Assembly (NCBI RefSeq): GCF_040361255.1
Contig: NZ_APNG01000015.1
Coordinates: 1 to 64,000, forward strand
Source: Salinisphaera sp040361255
Lineage (GTDB): Bacteria; Pseudomonadota; Gammaproteobacteria; Nevskiales; Salinisphaeraceae
Direction: 5' to 3'
Length of the DNA: 64,000 nt
Shown here: positions 1 through 7,394 of the stretch, in pieces
Layout: each line of letters begins with the position of its first letter
How positions within the stretch are numbered: position 1 is the stretch's first letter
Notes under the pieces: generated by a model
The model's database searches: none
What the model was told of the DNA's origin: nothing
The model's input: only the letters and a program-made list of their open reading frames with translations
Position numbers and translations under genes: made by a program

Positions 1-49
1 AATATCCGTTAACCTTTTCTCAATCGTCCGCGGAAACGGGGTAGAACCC

Positions 50-721
50 TTACCATGCGTCAGGTTTGAGGATCGGCTTTCCTTTGCGGTTGATTACGGC
101 CCTTGGTAACTGACTGCGCGATAGGTCTTCTGCTTTGAGCTGCCTTCGAGTCCAGTGGGCTAGCGCATCCAATTGCCCGCTACGTCGACTGGAACGATTG
201 AGCGAAGGCAAAACCACACCCCGGACGATGTCGGGAAAATCGTGTTTGATGATGCCCAGTGCCGGCGCAAGATCAGAATCGTTACTCACGAGGACGATTT
301 GATTCACGCGGTTGTGCGCCGCGTCGCGGTACATATGCAGGCTAATGTTGACGTCGGTTTGCTTTTCCTCAAGCACATCGACCCGCTCGAGTTCGCCCGT
401 TTCCAGTAAACGCGCCTTTTTGATCGTCGAGGCATGGTAGCCGTTGATGACTTCTGTCGGCCCCGAGGGCGCAAACTTCAGCGCGTTGTGGTAGCGGCGT
501 TGCCGATCCGGCGAAGCCGGGTCCGATACGTATCGTCCCAGGATCGGCGCGGTGAAAAACTTGACGGTGACAAGTTCGAACGCCGGATTCGGCGCCGACT
601 CCATGATGATTCGTTCGATGAGACGACGTAGATCCAACCATTTAAATCGACTACCGGTGAGCGCCGAGTAGTAGAGGTTATAGCCATCGATATAAGCGAT
701 GGTGCGTAATGGTCTAAGCAC
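50..721 (-). CDS. NYN-domain (PIN-like) putative RNase
   Basis: A 223-residue soluble protein of the NYN/LabA (DUF88) family, which are PIN-fold nucleases or nucleic-acid-processing proteins. The acidic motifs of the fold are visible: YIDGYN near residues 10-15 (Asp12), KQTDVN at 120-125 (Asp123), and SNDSD at 146-150 (Asp148 and Asp150). These would form the metal site. The start is a GTG with no clear Shine-Dalgarno, so expression may be weak; no ATG precedes the first motif. It stands alone, transcribed in the same direction as the thiolase upstream but separated from it by a strong terminator. The biological target is unknown; nuclease activity is a family inference. Confidence 0.85.
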   Translation of the reverse strand: MLRPLRTIAYIDGYNLYYSALTGSRFKWLDLRRLIERIIMESAPNPAFELVTVKFFTAPILGRYVSDPASPDRQRRYHNALKFAPSGPTEVINGYHASTIKKARLLETGELERVDVLEEKQTDVNISLHMYRDAAHNRVNQIVLVSNDSDLAPALGIIKHDFPDIVRGVVLPSLNRSSRRSGQLDALAHWTRRQLKAEDLSRSQLPRAVINRKGKPILKPDAW

Positions 722-751
722 GTGATCAGCTGATTGATAGATCTACAAATG

Positions 752-772
752 AAAAAACCGCCCGAAGGCGGC
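752..772 (-). terminator. Rho-independent terminator of the thiolase gene
   Basis: Stem CCGCC/GGCGG (758-762 with 767-771) closed by a four-base loop, flanked by six A on the plus strand, so a minus-strand transcript ends in a U-tract. It lies about 100 bases past the thiolase stop. A T-run on the other side would also allow plus-strand function, but no plus-strand gene leads into it. Confidence 0.8.
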
Positions 773-779
773 TTTTTCG

Positions 780-815
780 CCCCAAGGCGTAGGTCATCGT
801 GACCACGCCAAGGGG
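780..815. repeat. Composite inverted repeat in the thiolase 3' region
   Basis: CCCC-aa-GGCGT-a-GGTCA, a TCG loop, then TGACC-ACGCC-aa-GGGG. The stem has 14 pairs with one bulged A and a symmetrical AA/AA internal loop. It sits just upstream (in minus-strand transcription) of the thiolase terminator, giving two hairpins in tandem. It may protect the 3' end of the mRNA. Confidence 0.5.
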
Positions 816-874
816 TAGGTTAGAGATCAGTATTCAACAAACGCTTGATTAATGCAATGCCTTATTCAAGTTCG

Positions 875-2077
875 TTAGAACACTTCGAACAGGCCGGCCG
901 CGCCGATGCCGCCGCCTACGCACATGGTCACGACCACATACTTGGCGCCGCGACGCTTGCCTTCGATGAGGGCATGGCCGGTCATGCGTGCACCCGACAT
1001 GCCGTAGGGATGGCCGATGGCGATGGAGCCGCCGTTGACGTTGTACTTGTCCGGGTCGATACCCAGATAATCACGGCAATACAGGCACTGGCTGGCGAAG
1101 GCTTCGTTGAGCTCCCACAGACCGATATCGTCGACCTTCAGGCCGTAGCGTTCCAGCAGTTTCGGCACGGCATAAATCGGGCCGATGCCCATTTCGTCCG
1201 GGTTGCAGCCCGCTACCGCCATGCCGACATAGGCACCCAGCGGTTCCAGGCCGCGGCGTTCGGCTTCGGCGGCTTCCATGAGCACGCTGGCCGAGGCGCC
1301 GTCCGACAGCTGCGAGGCGTTGCCGGCGGTGATGAAACGGCCTTCGCTGATCTGCTGGCCGTTCTTGAACACCGGGTTCAGGCCCTGCAGGCCTTCCAGC
1401 GTCGTGCTCGGGCGGTTGCCTTCGTCGCGGTCGAGGGTGACTTCGACTTCGCTGATTTCGCCGGTCTGCTTATCCTGCTGCTTCTTGATGGTGGTCAGCG
1501 GCACGATTTCGTCATCGAACTTACCGGCTTCCTGAGCGGCTGCCGTACGCATCTGCGACTGGTAGGCATATTCGTCCTGCGCTTCGCGCGAGACGTTGTA
1601 GCGATCGGCCACCACTTCGGCGGTTTCGAGCATGGACATATAGATGTCCGGACGATGCTCGACCAGCCACGGGTCGCGGGCACGGAAGGTGTTCTGGTGC
1701 TCGTTCTGAACCAGCGACACCGACTCCAGGCCGCCACCGACGACGATATTCATACGGTCGTTGACGATCTGCTTGGCTGCGGTGGCGATGCCCATCAGGC
1801 CCGAGGCGCACTGGCGATCGATGGTCATGCCCGGTACCGAGGTCGGCAGGCCGGCACGAATCGCGCACTGGCGGGCCACGTTCTGGCCGGTGGAGCCCTG
1901 CTGGAGCGCCGCACCCATGATCACGTCGTCGATGTTTTCGCCCTGGAGCTTGGCACGCTTGAGCGCATGCTCAATGGCATGGCCGCCGAGTGCCTGTGCC
2001 TGGGTATTGTTGAAAGCGCCGCGATAGGCCTTGCCGATCGGCGTGCGGGCGGTGGAAACGATGACTGCTTGTCGCAT
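875..2077 (-). CDS. Acetyl-CoA C-acyltransferase (3-ketoacyl-CoA thiolase)
   Basis: A 400-residue thiolase, full length for the family, catalysing thiolytic cleavage of 3-ketoacyl-CoA, the last step of beta-oxidation. The nucleophilic Cys is at residue 90 in RQCASGL, the NEAFASQ motif is present, His356 lies in GHPYGMSGAR, and the second active Cys is at 386 in CVGGG. A GAGGAG ribosome site precedes the ATG. It is divergent from a nitronate-monooxygenase-like gene. A PsrA-type box at 2205-2219 and the GAACGATCGTTC palindrome at 2364-2375 lie in the shared upstream region. No fadB partner is adjacent. A biosynthetic acetoacetyl-CoA thiolase is possible, but the context favours degradation. Confidence 0.93.
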   Translation of the reverse strand: MRQAVIVSTARTPIGKAYRGAFNNTQAQALGGHAIEHALKRAKLQGENIDDVIMGAALQQGSTGQNVARQCAIRAGLPTSVPGMTIDRQCASGLMGIATAAKQIVNDRMNIVVGGGLESVSLVQNEHQNTFRARDPWLVEHRPDIYMSMLETAEVVADRYNVSREAQDEYAYQSQMRTAAAQEAGKFDDEIVPLTTIKKQQDKQTGEISEVEVTLDRDEGNRPSTTLEGLQGLNPVFKNGQQISEGRFITAGNASQLSDGASASVLMEAAEAERRGLEPLGAYVGMAVAGCNPDEMGIGPIYAVPKLLERYGLKVDDIGLWELNEAFASQCLYCRDYLGIDPDKYNVNGGSIAIGHPYGMSGARMTGHALIEGKRRGAKYVVVTMCVGGGIGAAGLFEVF

Positions 2078-2204
2078 GGGACTCCTCGATTGTTCTTGCG
2101 GTAGTGGCCTGGCGCGTTGTTGTTCGGCCCGTCAGGGCAGGCGGGTTACGCGGATTGGCTGTGGCGCCGGGCCGTCGGGGCAATGAAAGCCGCTATAAGT
2201 TTTT

Positions 2205-2219
2205 TGAAACGGCCTTTCG
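2205..2219. promoter_or_regulatory. PsrA-type operator, thiolase promoter region
   Basis: TGAAAC-GGC-CTTTCG fits the recurrent YGAAAC-N3-NTTTCR pattern of this window. It is flanked by T6 on one side and A6 on the other. It lies 128 bases upstream of the minus-strand thiolase start. The right half-site departs by one base from GTTTC. Confidence 0.5.
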
Positions 2220-2363
2220 AAAAAAGCCGTGTCGCAGTATGTTGAGCCGCGTAAAGGGCGTCAAGCGAGCTCGACGCCATGGTTTGGCGGCTACACTGGC
2301 TTGGCGCGCGATCCCTGTGTGGCGGTATCGCGGCCTCATGCCATCGCGTATCTTACACGCGGT

Positions 2364-2375
2364 GAACGATCGTTC
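2364..2375. promoter_or_regulatory. GAACGATCGTTC palindromic operator
   Basis: A perfect 12-bp palindrome, 43 bases upstream of the nitronate-monooxygenase-like start, with a further CGTTCG half-site at 2381-2386. It is one of four exact copies in the window, all upstream of acyl-CoA or ABC-importer genes. It is probably a TetR-family dimer site. Confidence 0.7.
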
Positions 2376-2418
2376 GGTATCGTTCGTCGTCTAATTGCGA
2401 GAATAAAAAGGAGTCTTC

Positions 2419-3375
2419 ATGTCGCTGGTCGATCAACTCAACGCCCAGATGCGTCTGCCGGTCATCGGTTCGCCGATGTTCATCCTGTCCAATCCGGATC
2501 TCGTGATCGCCCAGTGCATGAGCGGTATCGTCGGCTCGTTTCCGGCGCTGAACGCGCGCCCGGCGGAGGAGCTGCCGGTATGGCTCGAACGCATTACCAC
2601 CACGCTGGACGAGGCCCGTGCAGCCGACCCGCAGGCCAAGATCGCGCCGTTTGCGGTGAACCAGATCGTGCATGCGTCGAACGACCGGCTCGAACACGAT
2701 CTGAAAGCCTGTGCGGACTTCAAGGTGCCGTTGATGATTACCAGCCTGCGCGCGCCGCACGCCGCGGTCGAGGTAGCCCACGACTACGGCGGCCACGTGT
2801 TTCACGACGTGATCAGCGTGCGCCATGCCGAGAAGGCGATCGAAGCGGGTGTGGACGGGTTGATCGTGGTCTGTGCCGGCGCGGGCGGCCATGCCGGCAC
2901 CCTCAGCCCGTTTGCGCTGGTTTCCGAAATCCGCCAGTTCTGGGACGGCCCGCTGATTCTGTCCGGCTCGATCACCCGTGGCGAACATATTCTCGCCGCC
3001 CAGGTAATGGGTGCGGATTTCGCCTATATGGGCACGCGATTCATCGCCAGCGCCGAGGCGAACGCGGTCGACGAATACAAGGCGATGGTCACCGAGTCCA
3101 CCGCCAAGGACGTGATCTACTCCAACCTGTTCACCGGCGTGCATGGCAACTATCTGCGCGGCTCGATCGAGAACGCAGGTCTAGACCCGAACGCGTTGCC
3201 CGAATCCGGCAAGGAAGCCATGACCTTCGGCAGCGACCGCGAGAAGAAGAAAGCCTGGAAGGATATCTGGGGCGCCGGGCAGGGCGTGGGCAGTATCGAC
3301 AGCGTGCTGCCGGCCAGTGAAATCGTCGACCGCCTGGCGACCGAATACGCTGCCGCGCGCAAGCGCTTCGCTTAA
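2419..3375 (+). CDS. Nitronate monooxygenase-family flavoprotein
   Basis: A 318-residue TIM-barrel flavoprotein of the 2-nitropropane dioxygenase/nitronate monooxygenase family. The FMN/active-site motif CAGAGGHAG (about 152-160, His158) is present, followed by a phosphate-binding segment with SGSITRG and MGTRF. An AGGAG ribosome site precedes the ATG at good spacing. The family oxidises alkyl nitronates, but relatives act as enoyl reductases or oxidases of unknown substrate, so the reaction is not certain. Its position behind the GAACGATCGTTC operator and opposite a thiolase suggests a role in acid or acyl metabolism rather than nitroalkane detoxification alone. Confidence 0.85.
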   Translation: MSLVDQLNAQMRLPVIGSPMFILSNPDLVIAQCMSGIVGSFPALNARPAEELPVWLERITTTLDEARAADPQAKIAPFAVNQIVHASNDRLEHDLKACADFKVPLMITSLRAPHAAVEVAHDYGGHVFHDVISVRHAEKAIEAGVDGLIVVCAGAGGHAGTLSPFALVSEIRQFWDGPLILSGSITRGEHILAAQVMGADFAYMGTRFIASAEANAVDEYKAMVTESTAKDVIYSNLFTGVHGNYLRGSIENAGLDPNALPESGKEAMTFGSDREKKKAWKDIWGAGQGVGSIDSVLPASEIVDRLATEYAAARKRFA

Positions 3376-3401
3376 GCCGGCACGGTCGTCGCGGTGCCGG
3401 C
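3376..3401 (+). repeat. Hairpin GCCGGCAC...GTGCCGGC, no U-tract
   Basis: Perfect 8-bp arms with a 10-base loop start directly at the stop codon of the nitronate-monooxygenase-like gene. No T-run follows, so a Rho-independent terminator is unlikely. It resembles hairpins at 26459-26486 and 44548-44575. Confidence 0.55.
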
Positions 3402-3433
3402 CGGGTGGCTGGCACCGCAGCGGATCAGGCGTG

Positions 3434-3470
3434 GTCTGGCGCCCAATCGCGCACTAATCGGGCGCCAGAC
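3434..3470. repeat. 11-bp inverted repeat upstream of the copper-protein gene
   Basis: GTCTGGCGCCC and GGGCGCCAGAC are perfect arms separated by 15 bases. With a smaller GCATGG/CCATGC repeat at 3578-3598 it is the only structure in the 311-base gene-free stretch 3376-3686. No CueR-type promoter was recognised. It could be an operator or an RNA hairpin. Confidence 0.4.
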
Positions 3471-3686
3471 GTGGCTGGACCGAGCGTTAGACGCCGGCAG
3501 GCGCGTCGAACGCGATCACGTATCGCGCTCATGACAGTGGCGGCCGCGCCCTCCGTAAGACTGCTGATATACCCGCAGCATGGGTTTCGTTTCCATGCGG
3601 ATTCAACAGCCGCCGCCCCCGCCGGGCGGTGGATACGAATTCTAACGTGGGCGCGGTAGCGCGCTGACGTCGCAAGGAGCGAAATC

Positions 3687-4088
3687 ATGCAAGCAGAAGC
3701 CATGCTCAAGAGCCACCCGAACCCGCTGTCGGTCCAGAAACAGCTGGTCGCCTGTGTCGAAGCCTGCTTCGACTGTGCGCATCACTGCACCGCCTGTGCC
3801 GATGCCTGTCTGGCCGAAGACAACGTAGCCGACCTGCGCGGCTGCATCCGTACCGATCTCGACTGTGCCGACATCTGCAACGCCACCGCGCGTGTGCTGT
3901 CGCGCCAGACCGCCTTTGGCGAATCGCCGGCCGCCACGCAGGTCAAGGCCTGCCGCGATGCCTGCCAGAAGTGCGCCGCGCACTGCGAAGGCCATCGCGA
4001 TCATCATCAGCATTGCGCGCTGTGTGCAGACGCCTGCAACCGCTGCGTGAAGGCCTGCGACGATCTGCTCGGCGAGATCGACTCGTAA
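3687..4088 (+). CDS. Csp-like four-helix copper-storage protein (DUF326)
   Basis: A 133-residue protein with 18 cysteines and many histidines, spaced as CxxxC and CxxC along predicted helices. This is the pattern of the DUF326/Csp family, whose four-helix bundles hold many Cu(I) ions in the core. There is no signal peptide, so it resembles cytosolic Csp3 rather than exported Csp1. An AGGAG site precedes the ATG and a strong terminator follows, so it is monocistronic. No copper ATPase or CueR gene is adjacent. Copper storage is a family inference. Confidence 0.85.
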   Translation: MQAEAMLKSHPNPLSVQKQLVACVEACFDCAHHCTACADACLAEDNVADLRGCIRTDLDCADICNATARVLSRQTAFGESPAATQVKACRDACQKCAAHCEGHRDHHQHCALCADACNRCVKACDDLLGEIDS

Positions 4089-4116
4089 GCCTTAGCGACA
4101 ACGGGTCCGCTACGAA

Positions 4117-4147
4117 GCACGGCGCGTGAGCGCGCCGTGCTTTTTTT
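4117..4147 (+). terminator. Rho-independent terminator of the Csp-like gene
   Basis: A perfect 10-bp stem GCACGGCGCG/CGCGCCGTGC with a TGAG loop is followed by seven T, 29 bases after the stop codon. Confidence 0.93.
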
Positions 4148-4216
4148 ATGCCCGTAGAAGGCACGGCAGCTCGCCACGGTCGTGCGCTGGCGCACAAGCG
4201 CTGCACCGGCCCCTGC

Positions 4217-4247
4217 AAAAAAGCCGCTTCGGTTGGAAGCGGCTTTT
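4217..4247 (-). terminator. Terminator of the MaoC-isomerase operon
   Basis: A 12-bp stem AAAAGCCGCTTC/GAAGCGGCTTTT with a 5-base loop. On the minus strand it ends in six U, 24 bases beyond the enoyl-CoA isomerase-like stop. It may also act on the plus strand. Confidence 0.85.
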
Positions 4248-4270
4248 CAAGAGTCGGGTCGTTGGCAGCG

Positions 4271-5053
4271 CTATTTCTTGCGTTGCAGAAACTTGTTCAT
4301 GATCTCGCGAACTTCGTCGGAGAATAGCCGTTCGCCGAAGCGCTCGGCTTCGCGCTCGATCTGGCCGTCGACGTCATCGCTGCCCAGGCCCTGGCGCAGC
4401 AGCTGCTTGCTCTGACGCATCGCTTCCGGCGGTTTGGCAGCCAGGCGTTTGGCCAGTTTCATGGCCTCGTGCGCTAACGCCGCGTCGGCCACGCGATAGG
4501 CGATCAGGCCCATGCGCAAGGCTTCTTCGGAATCGATGGTGTCGCCGGCGAGTAGCAGGCGGGCGGCATTCTGGCGCCCGACCAGGCCGGGCAAGAGCAG
4601 GCTAGAGGCGGCTTCGGGCACCAGGGCCAGATCGATGAAGGCGGTATAGAAACGTGCGCGCTCGTCGGCGATCACGAAATCGGCATGCAGCAGCATGGTG
4701 GTGCCGATACCGGTGGCCTGGCCTTGCACGGCGATGACCACGGGTTTGTCGAGCGCACGCAACTGCTTGATGAAACTCAGCGCCGGCCCGGCGCTGCCGG
4801 CCTTGCGCGTTTCCGGTGAGGCATTGGCGAATTCGGCCACATCGTTGCCGGCACAGAACATGTCGCCTTCGCTGTCGATGAGCAGTGTGCGTACCGCGTC
4901 GTCGGCTTCGGCGTGAGCGACACAGCGCGACAGATCGTCGTACATCGCCGCGGTGAGCGAATTGCGCTTGCTGGCACGATCGATGGTCACGTGCAGCACG
5001 CCGTCGTCGTTTTCGGCGCGGATGAAGCCGCTGGTGAGTTCGGGCTGGGTCAT
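4271..5053 (-). CDS. Enoyl-CoA hydratase/isomerase family protein (isomerase-like)
   Basis: A 260-residue crotonase-fold enzyme. CAGND at 67-71 and GQATGIG at 111-117 supply the CoA and oxyanion-hole segments. Glu147 in VPEAASS is in the place used by Delta3,Delta2-enoyl-CoA isomerases (ECI2-type, PEGCSS), whereas the first hydratase glutamate, which normally follows the GGG motif, is absent. This favours isomerisation of 3-enoyl-CoA to 2-enoyl-CoA during oxidation of unsaturated chains. It starts 10 bases after the MaoC-like gene, so the two form an operon. Confidence 0.85.
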   Translation of the reverse strand: MTQPELTSGFIRAENDDGVLHVTIDRASKRNSLTAAMYDDLSRCVAHAEADDAVRTLLIDSEGDMFCAGNDVAEFANASPETRKAGSAGPALSFIKQLRALDKPVVIAVQGQATGIGTTMLLHADFVIADERARFYTAFIDLALVPEAASSLLLPGLVGRQNAARLLLAGDTIDSEEALRMGLIAYRVADAALAHEAMKLAKRLAAKPPEAMRQSKQLLRQGLGSDDVDGQIEREAERFGERLFSDEVREIMNKFLQRKK

Positions 5054-5063
5054 GACGGTTTCC

Positions 5064-5522
5064 TCAAAAGACGATCAACGAAAGCGACTGGGCGATACAG
5101 GCCGGCTTGTCGGCGCCCTCGATTTCGATGGTGACGGTATTGCGCAGCATGTAGCGATTGTCGCCACGGGGCTCGATGGATTCCAGCGTCTGGCGGGCAC
5201 GTACTTTCGAGCCAACCGGTACCGGGGCGATGAAGCGCACCTTGTCGAGGCCGTAGTTGACCGTGGTGGTCACGCCTTCGATACGCTTGATCTGACTGGT
5301 GAGCTGGGGCAACAGCGACAGGGTCAGAAAGCCGTGGGCGATCGGCCCGCCGAAGGGGGATTCGCGCTTGGCGCGTTCCACGTCGACATGAATCCACTGG
5401 TGGTCTTCGGTGGCATCGGCGAACTGATTGACGCGTTCCTGATCGATCGTCAGCCAGTCGCTGACGCCCATTTCCTGGCCGACGAACGCTTCGAGTGCGT
5501 CCATGTTCTCAATGATCTGCAC
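5064..5522 (-). CDS. MaoC-like (R)-specific enoyl-CoA hydratase
   Basis: A 152-residue single hotdog domain of the MaoC/hydratase-2 family. The catalytic signature is visible as TEDHQWIHVD, with Asp40 and His45 as the likely pair, followed by GGPIAHGFLTLSL. The start is a GTG with an AGGAG site 7 bases upstream; the next ATG lies six codons further in. It would hydrate trans-2-enoyl-CoA to (R)-3-hydroxyacyl-CoA, which could feed polyhydroxyalkanoate or epimerisation routes. It is co-transcribed with the isomerase-like gene. The strong etfA terminator ends only about 22 bases upstream of its start codon. Confidence 0.88.
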   Translation of the reverse strand: MQIIENMDALEAFVGQEMGVSDWLTIDQERVNQFADATEDHQWIHVDVERAKRESPFGGPIAHGFLTLSLLPQLTSQIKRIEGVTTTVNYGLDKVRFIAPVPVGSKVRARQTLESIEPRGDNRYMLRNTVTIEIEGADKPACIAQSLSLIVF

Positions 5523-5544
5523 GATATTCTCCTCTCGCGCCCAA

Positions 5545-5593
5545 TAAAAAACCGGTACCCACGACGCCCGAAACGAGCGCCGCGGATACCGGT
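5545..5593 (-). terminator. Long terminator of the ETF operon
   Basis: In the minus-strand RNA a 20-bp uninterrupted stem (left arm from 5593, right arm to 5551) closes on a UUU loop and is followed by a U-tract. Four of the pairs are G-U wobbles that would be mismatches in the plus-strand RNA, so the element is built for minus-strand transcription. It lies about 25 bases past the etfA stop. Confidence 0.92.
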
Positions 5594-5618
5594 CGACAGG
5601 CCATGGCCAACGCTTGGG

Positions 5619-6569
5619 TTAGCTTACGGCTTTGTCGAGTTCCGGGATGATTTCGAACAGATCGCCGACGAGGCCGATATCGGCCACTTCGAAGATCGGG
5701 GCTTCTTCATCCTTGTTGATGGCCACGATGGTGCCCGCGTCCTTGATGCCGGCCAGATGCTGGATGGCACCGGAAATGCCGAAGCACATGTACAGCTCGG
5801 GCGAGATGATCTTGCCGGTCTGGCCGACCTGCATGTCGTTGGGCACGAAGCCCGCGTCGACCGCGGCACGCGATGCACCCACGGCCGCGCCAATCTTGTC
5901 GGCGAAGTCGTAGATGATCTTGAAGTTCTCTTCGCTGCCGACACCGCGGCCGCCGGAGATGACCTTGGGCGCGGTCTGCAGGTCCGGACGATCGCTCTTG
6001 GCCTGCTCGAGGTTCACGAAGCGGGTATGCGACGGAATTTCGGCGTCCAGGCTCAGGGTTTCGATCTCGGCATTGCCGCCCTCGGCCGCAGCCGGGTAGG
6101 AGGCACAGCGCACCGAGGCCACCAGCACCTGATCTTCCGGCGCCTTGACCGTGATGATTGCGTTGCCGGCATAGATCGGGCGATCGAACTCATGCGCGGA
6201 ATGCACGGCCATGATGTCGGTGATCATGGCCACGCCCAGCTTGGCGGCCACACGCGGCATCAGATCCTTGCCGAAGGTGGTGTTGGGGCCCAGTACATGG
6301 CTGTACTCGCCGTTCTGTGCGGCGGCGGCGATCTGCGGGGCCAGGGCGGCCGCGGTCGGATGCTGGTTGGCATCGTTGTCGGCCTGCAGGACCTTGGTCA
6401 CGCCTTCGATCTTGGCCGCTTGTGCCGCGATGTTGGCGCCGTCGTCACAGAGTACGAGCACGTCGATCGCGGTCGGGCTCATCTGCTGTGCACAGGTGAC
6501 CGCGCGTGCAGTCGACTGGATGAGTTCGCCGTTGAGATAGTCGGCGATGATCAGAATCTTGTTGCTCAT
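5619..6569 (-). CDS. etfA: Electron transfer flavoprotein alpha subunit
   Basis: A 316-residue ETF alpha chain. The FAD-binding region shows SGGRGVGSEENF at about 205-216 and GISGAIQHLAG at 264-274, both diagnostic. With ETF beta it accepts electrons from the acyl-CoA dehydrogenases encoded downstream in the window and passes them to ETF-QO. Its start overlaps the etfB stop by four bases (ATGA), showing tight translational coupling. It is the last gene of the ETF-QO-etfB-etfA operon. Confidence 0.97.
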   Translation of the reverse strand: MSNKILIIADYLNGELIQSTARAVTCAQQMSPTAIDVLVLCDDGANIAAQAAKIEGVTKVLQADNDANQHPTAAALAPQIAAAAQNGEYSHVLGPNTTFGKDLMPRVAAKLGVAMITDIMAVHSAHEFDRPIYAGNAIITVKAPEDQVLVASVRCASYPAAAEGGNAEIETLSLDAEIPSHTRFVNLEQAKSDRPDLQTAPKVISGGRGVGSEENFKIIYDFADKIGAAVGASRAAVDAGFVPNDMQVGQTGKIISPELYMCFGISGAIQHLAGIKDAGTIVAINKDEEAPIFEVADIGLVGDLFEIIPELDKAVS

Positions 6570-7312
6570 AGCAGGCCCTTTTCCTTGAGTTTGCTCACCA
6601 GTTCGTCGACCGATTCAACCTTGATGCCGCCGCCACGCTCGGGCGGGGCCACGGTTTTGACGGTTTCGAGCATCGCGGCGCGTTCCACGCCGAGGTCGTC
6701 GAGGCTGGTGTCTTCGATCGGTTTCTTCTTCGCCTTCATGATGTCCGGCAGCTTGAGATAGCGCGGCTCGTTCAGGCGCAGGTCGGCAGTGATCACGCCG
6801 GGCAGGTCGATATCCAGCGTTTCCAGGCCGGCGTCAATCTCACGGGTGACCTTGGCGGTCTCGCCGTCGAGTTCGATTTCGGAGGCGAACGTCGCCTGCG
6901 GCCATTCCAGCAGGGCGGCGGTCATCTGGCCGGTCTGGTTGGAGTCGTCGTCGATCGCCTGCTTGCCCATGAGAAAGACCTTGGGCTCTTCCTTCTTGGC
7001 CAGCGCTTCGAACACACGAGCGGCGGTGAGCGGCTGTACCGGTTCGTCGGTCTTGACGTGGATCGCGCGGTCGCAGCCGAAGGCCAGCGCACTGCGCAGC
7101 TGTTCCTTGGCGGCTTCCGGGCCGATGGTCACGGCCACGACTTCATCCGCGCTGCCGGCTTCCTTCCAGCGCATGGCCTGTTCGACGGCGATTTCGTCGA
7201 AGGGGTTCATGCTGTGCTTGACGCCGTTTTCGACGACGCCGGAGCCATCCGGCTTGATCTGGATGCGCACGTTGTAGTCGATCGCGCGCTTGACGCTCAC
7301 CAGTACTTTCAT
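6566..7312 (-). CDS. etfB: Electron transfer flavoprotein beta subunit
   Basis: A 248-residue ETF beta chain, normal in length. It shows the N-terminal MKVLVSVKR, NPFDEIAVEQA, a GKQAIDDDSNQTGQM segment that forms the AMP site, and the ADLRLNEPRYLKLPDIMKAK signature near residue 190. It forms the soluble heterodimer with EtfA. It follows the ETF-QO gene after about 80 bases and overlaps etfA by four. Confidence 0.97.
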   Translation of the reverse strand: MKVLVSVKRAIDYNVRIQIKPDGSGVVENGVKHSMNPFDEIAVEQAMRWKEAGSADEVVAVTIGPEAAKEQLRSALAFGCDRAIHVKTDEPVQPLTAARVFEALAKKEEPKVFLMGKQAIDDDSNQTGQMTAALLEWPQATFASEIELDGETAKVTREIDAGLETLDIDLPGVITADLRLNEPRYLKLPDIMKAKKKPIEDTSLDDLGVERAAMLETVKTVAPPERGGGIKVESVDELVSKLKEKGLL

Positions 7313-7352
7313 GTGTCGGTTCTCTTGTCGCTATGTCTTAAAAATACCCGTT

Positions 7353-7380
7353 CGCCACGGGCCGGTTCCGGCCTGTGGCG
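7353..7380 (-). repeat. Intercistronic hairpin between ETF-QO and etfB
   Basis: CGCCACGGGCCGG pairs with CCGGCCTGTGGCG over 13 positions, one of them G-T, with a loop of only a few bases. On the minus strand a short T-rich stretch follows after about seven bases. It may partly terminate or act as an RNA-processing block, raising etfBA over ETF-QO or the reverse. Confidence 0.5.
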
Positions 7381-7394
7381 ATGCGCTGGCATGC

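Noticed and set aside
845..2104. Long plus-strand open frame opposite the first thiolase
   Set aside because: The antisense frame has no ribosome site or family motif; the minus-strand gene has all thiolase residues. High G+C creates long stop-free antisense frames.
4953..6761. 602-codon plus-strand frame opposite MaoC and etfA
   Set aside because: It crosses two well-defined genes and the etf terminator and shows no domain; a composition artefact.
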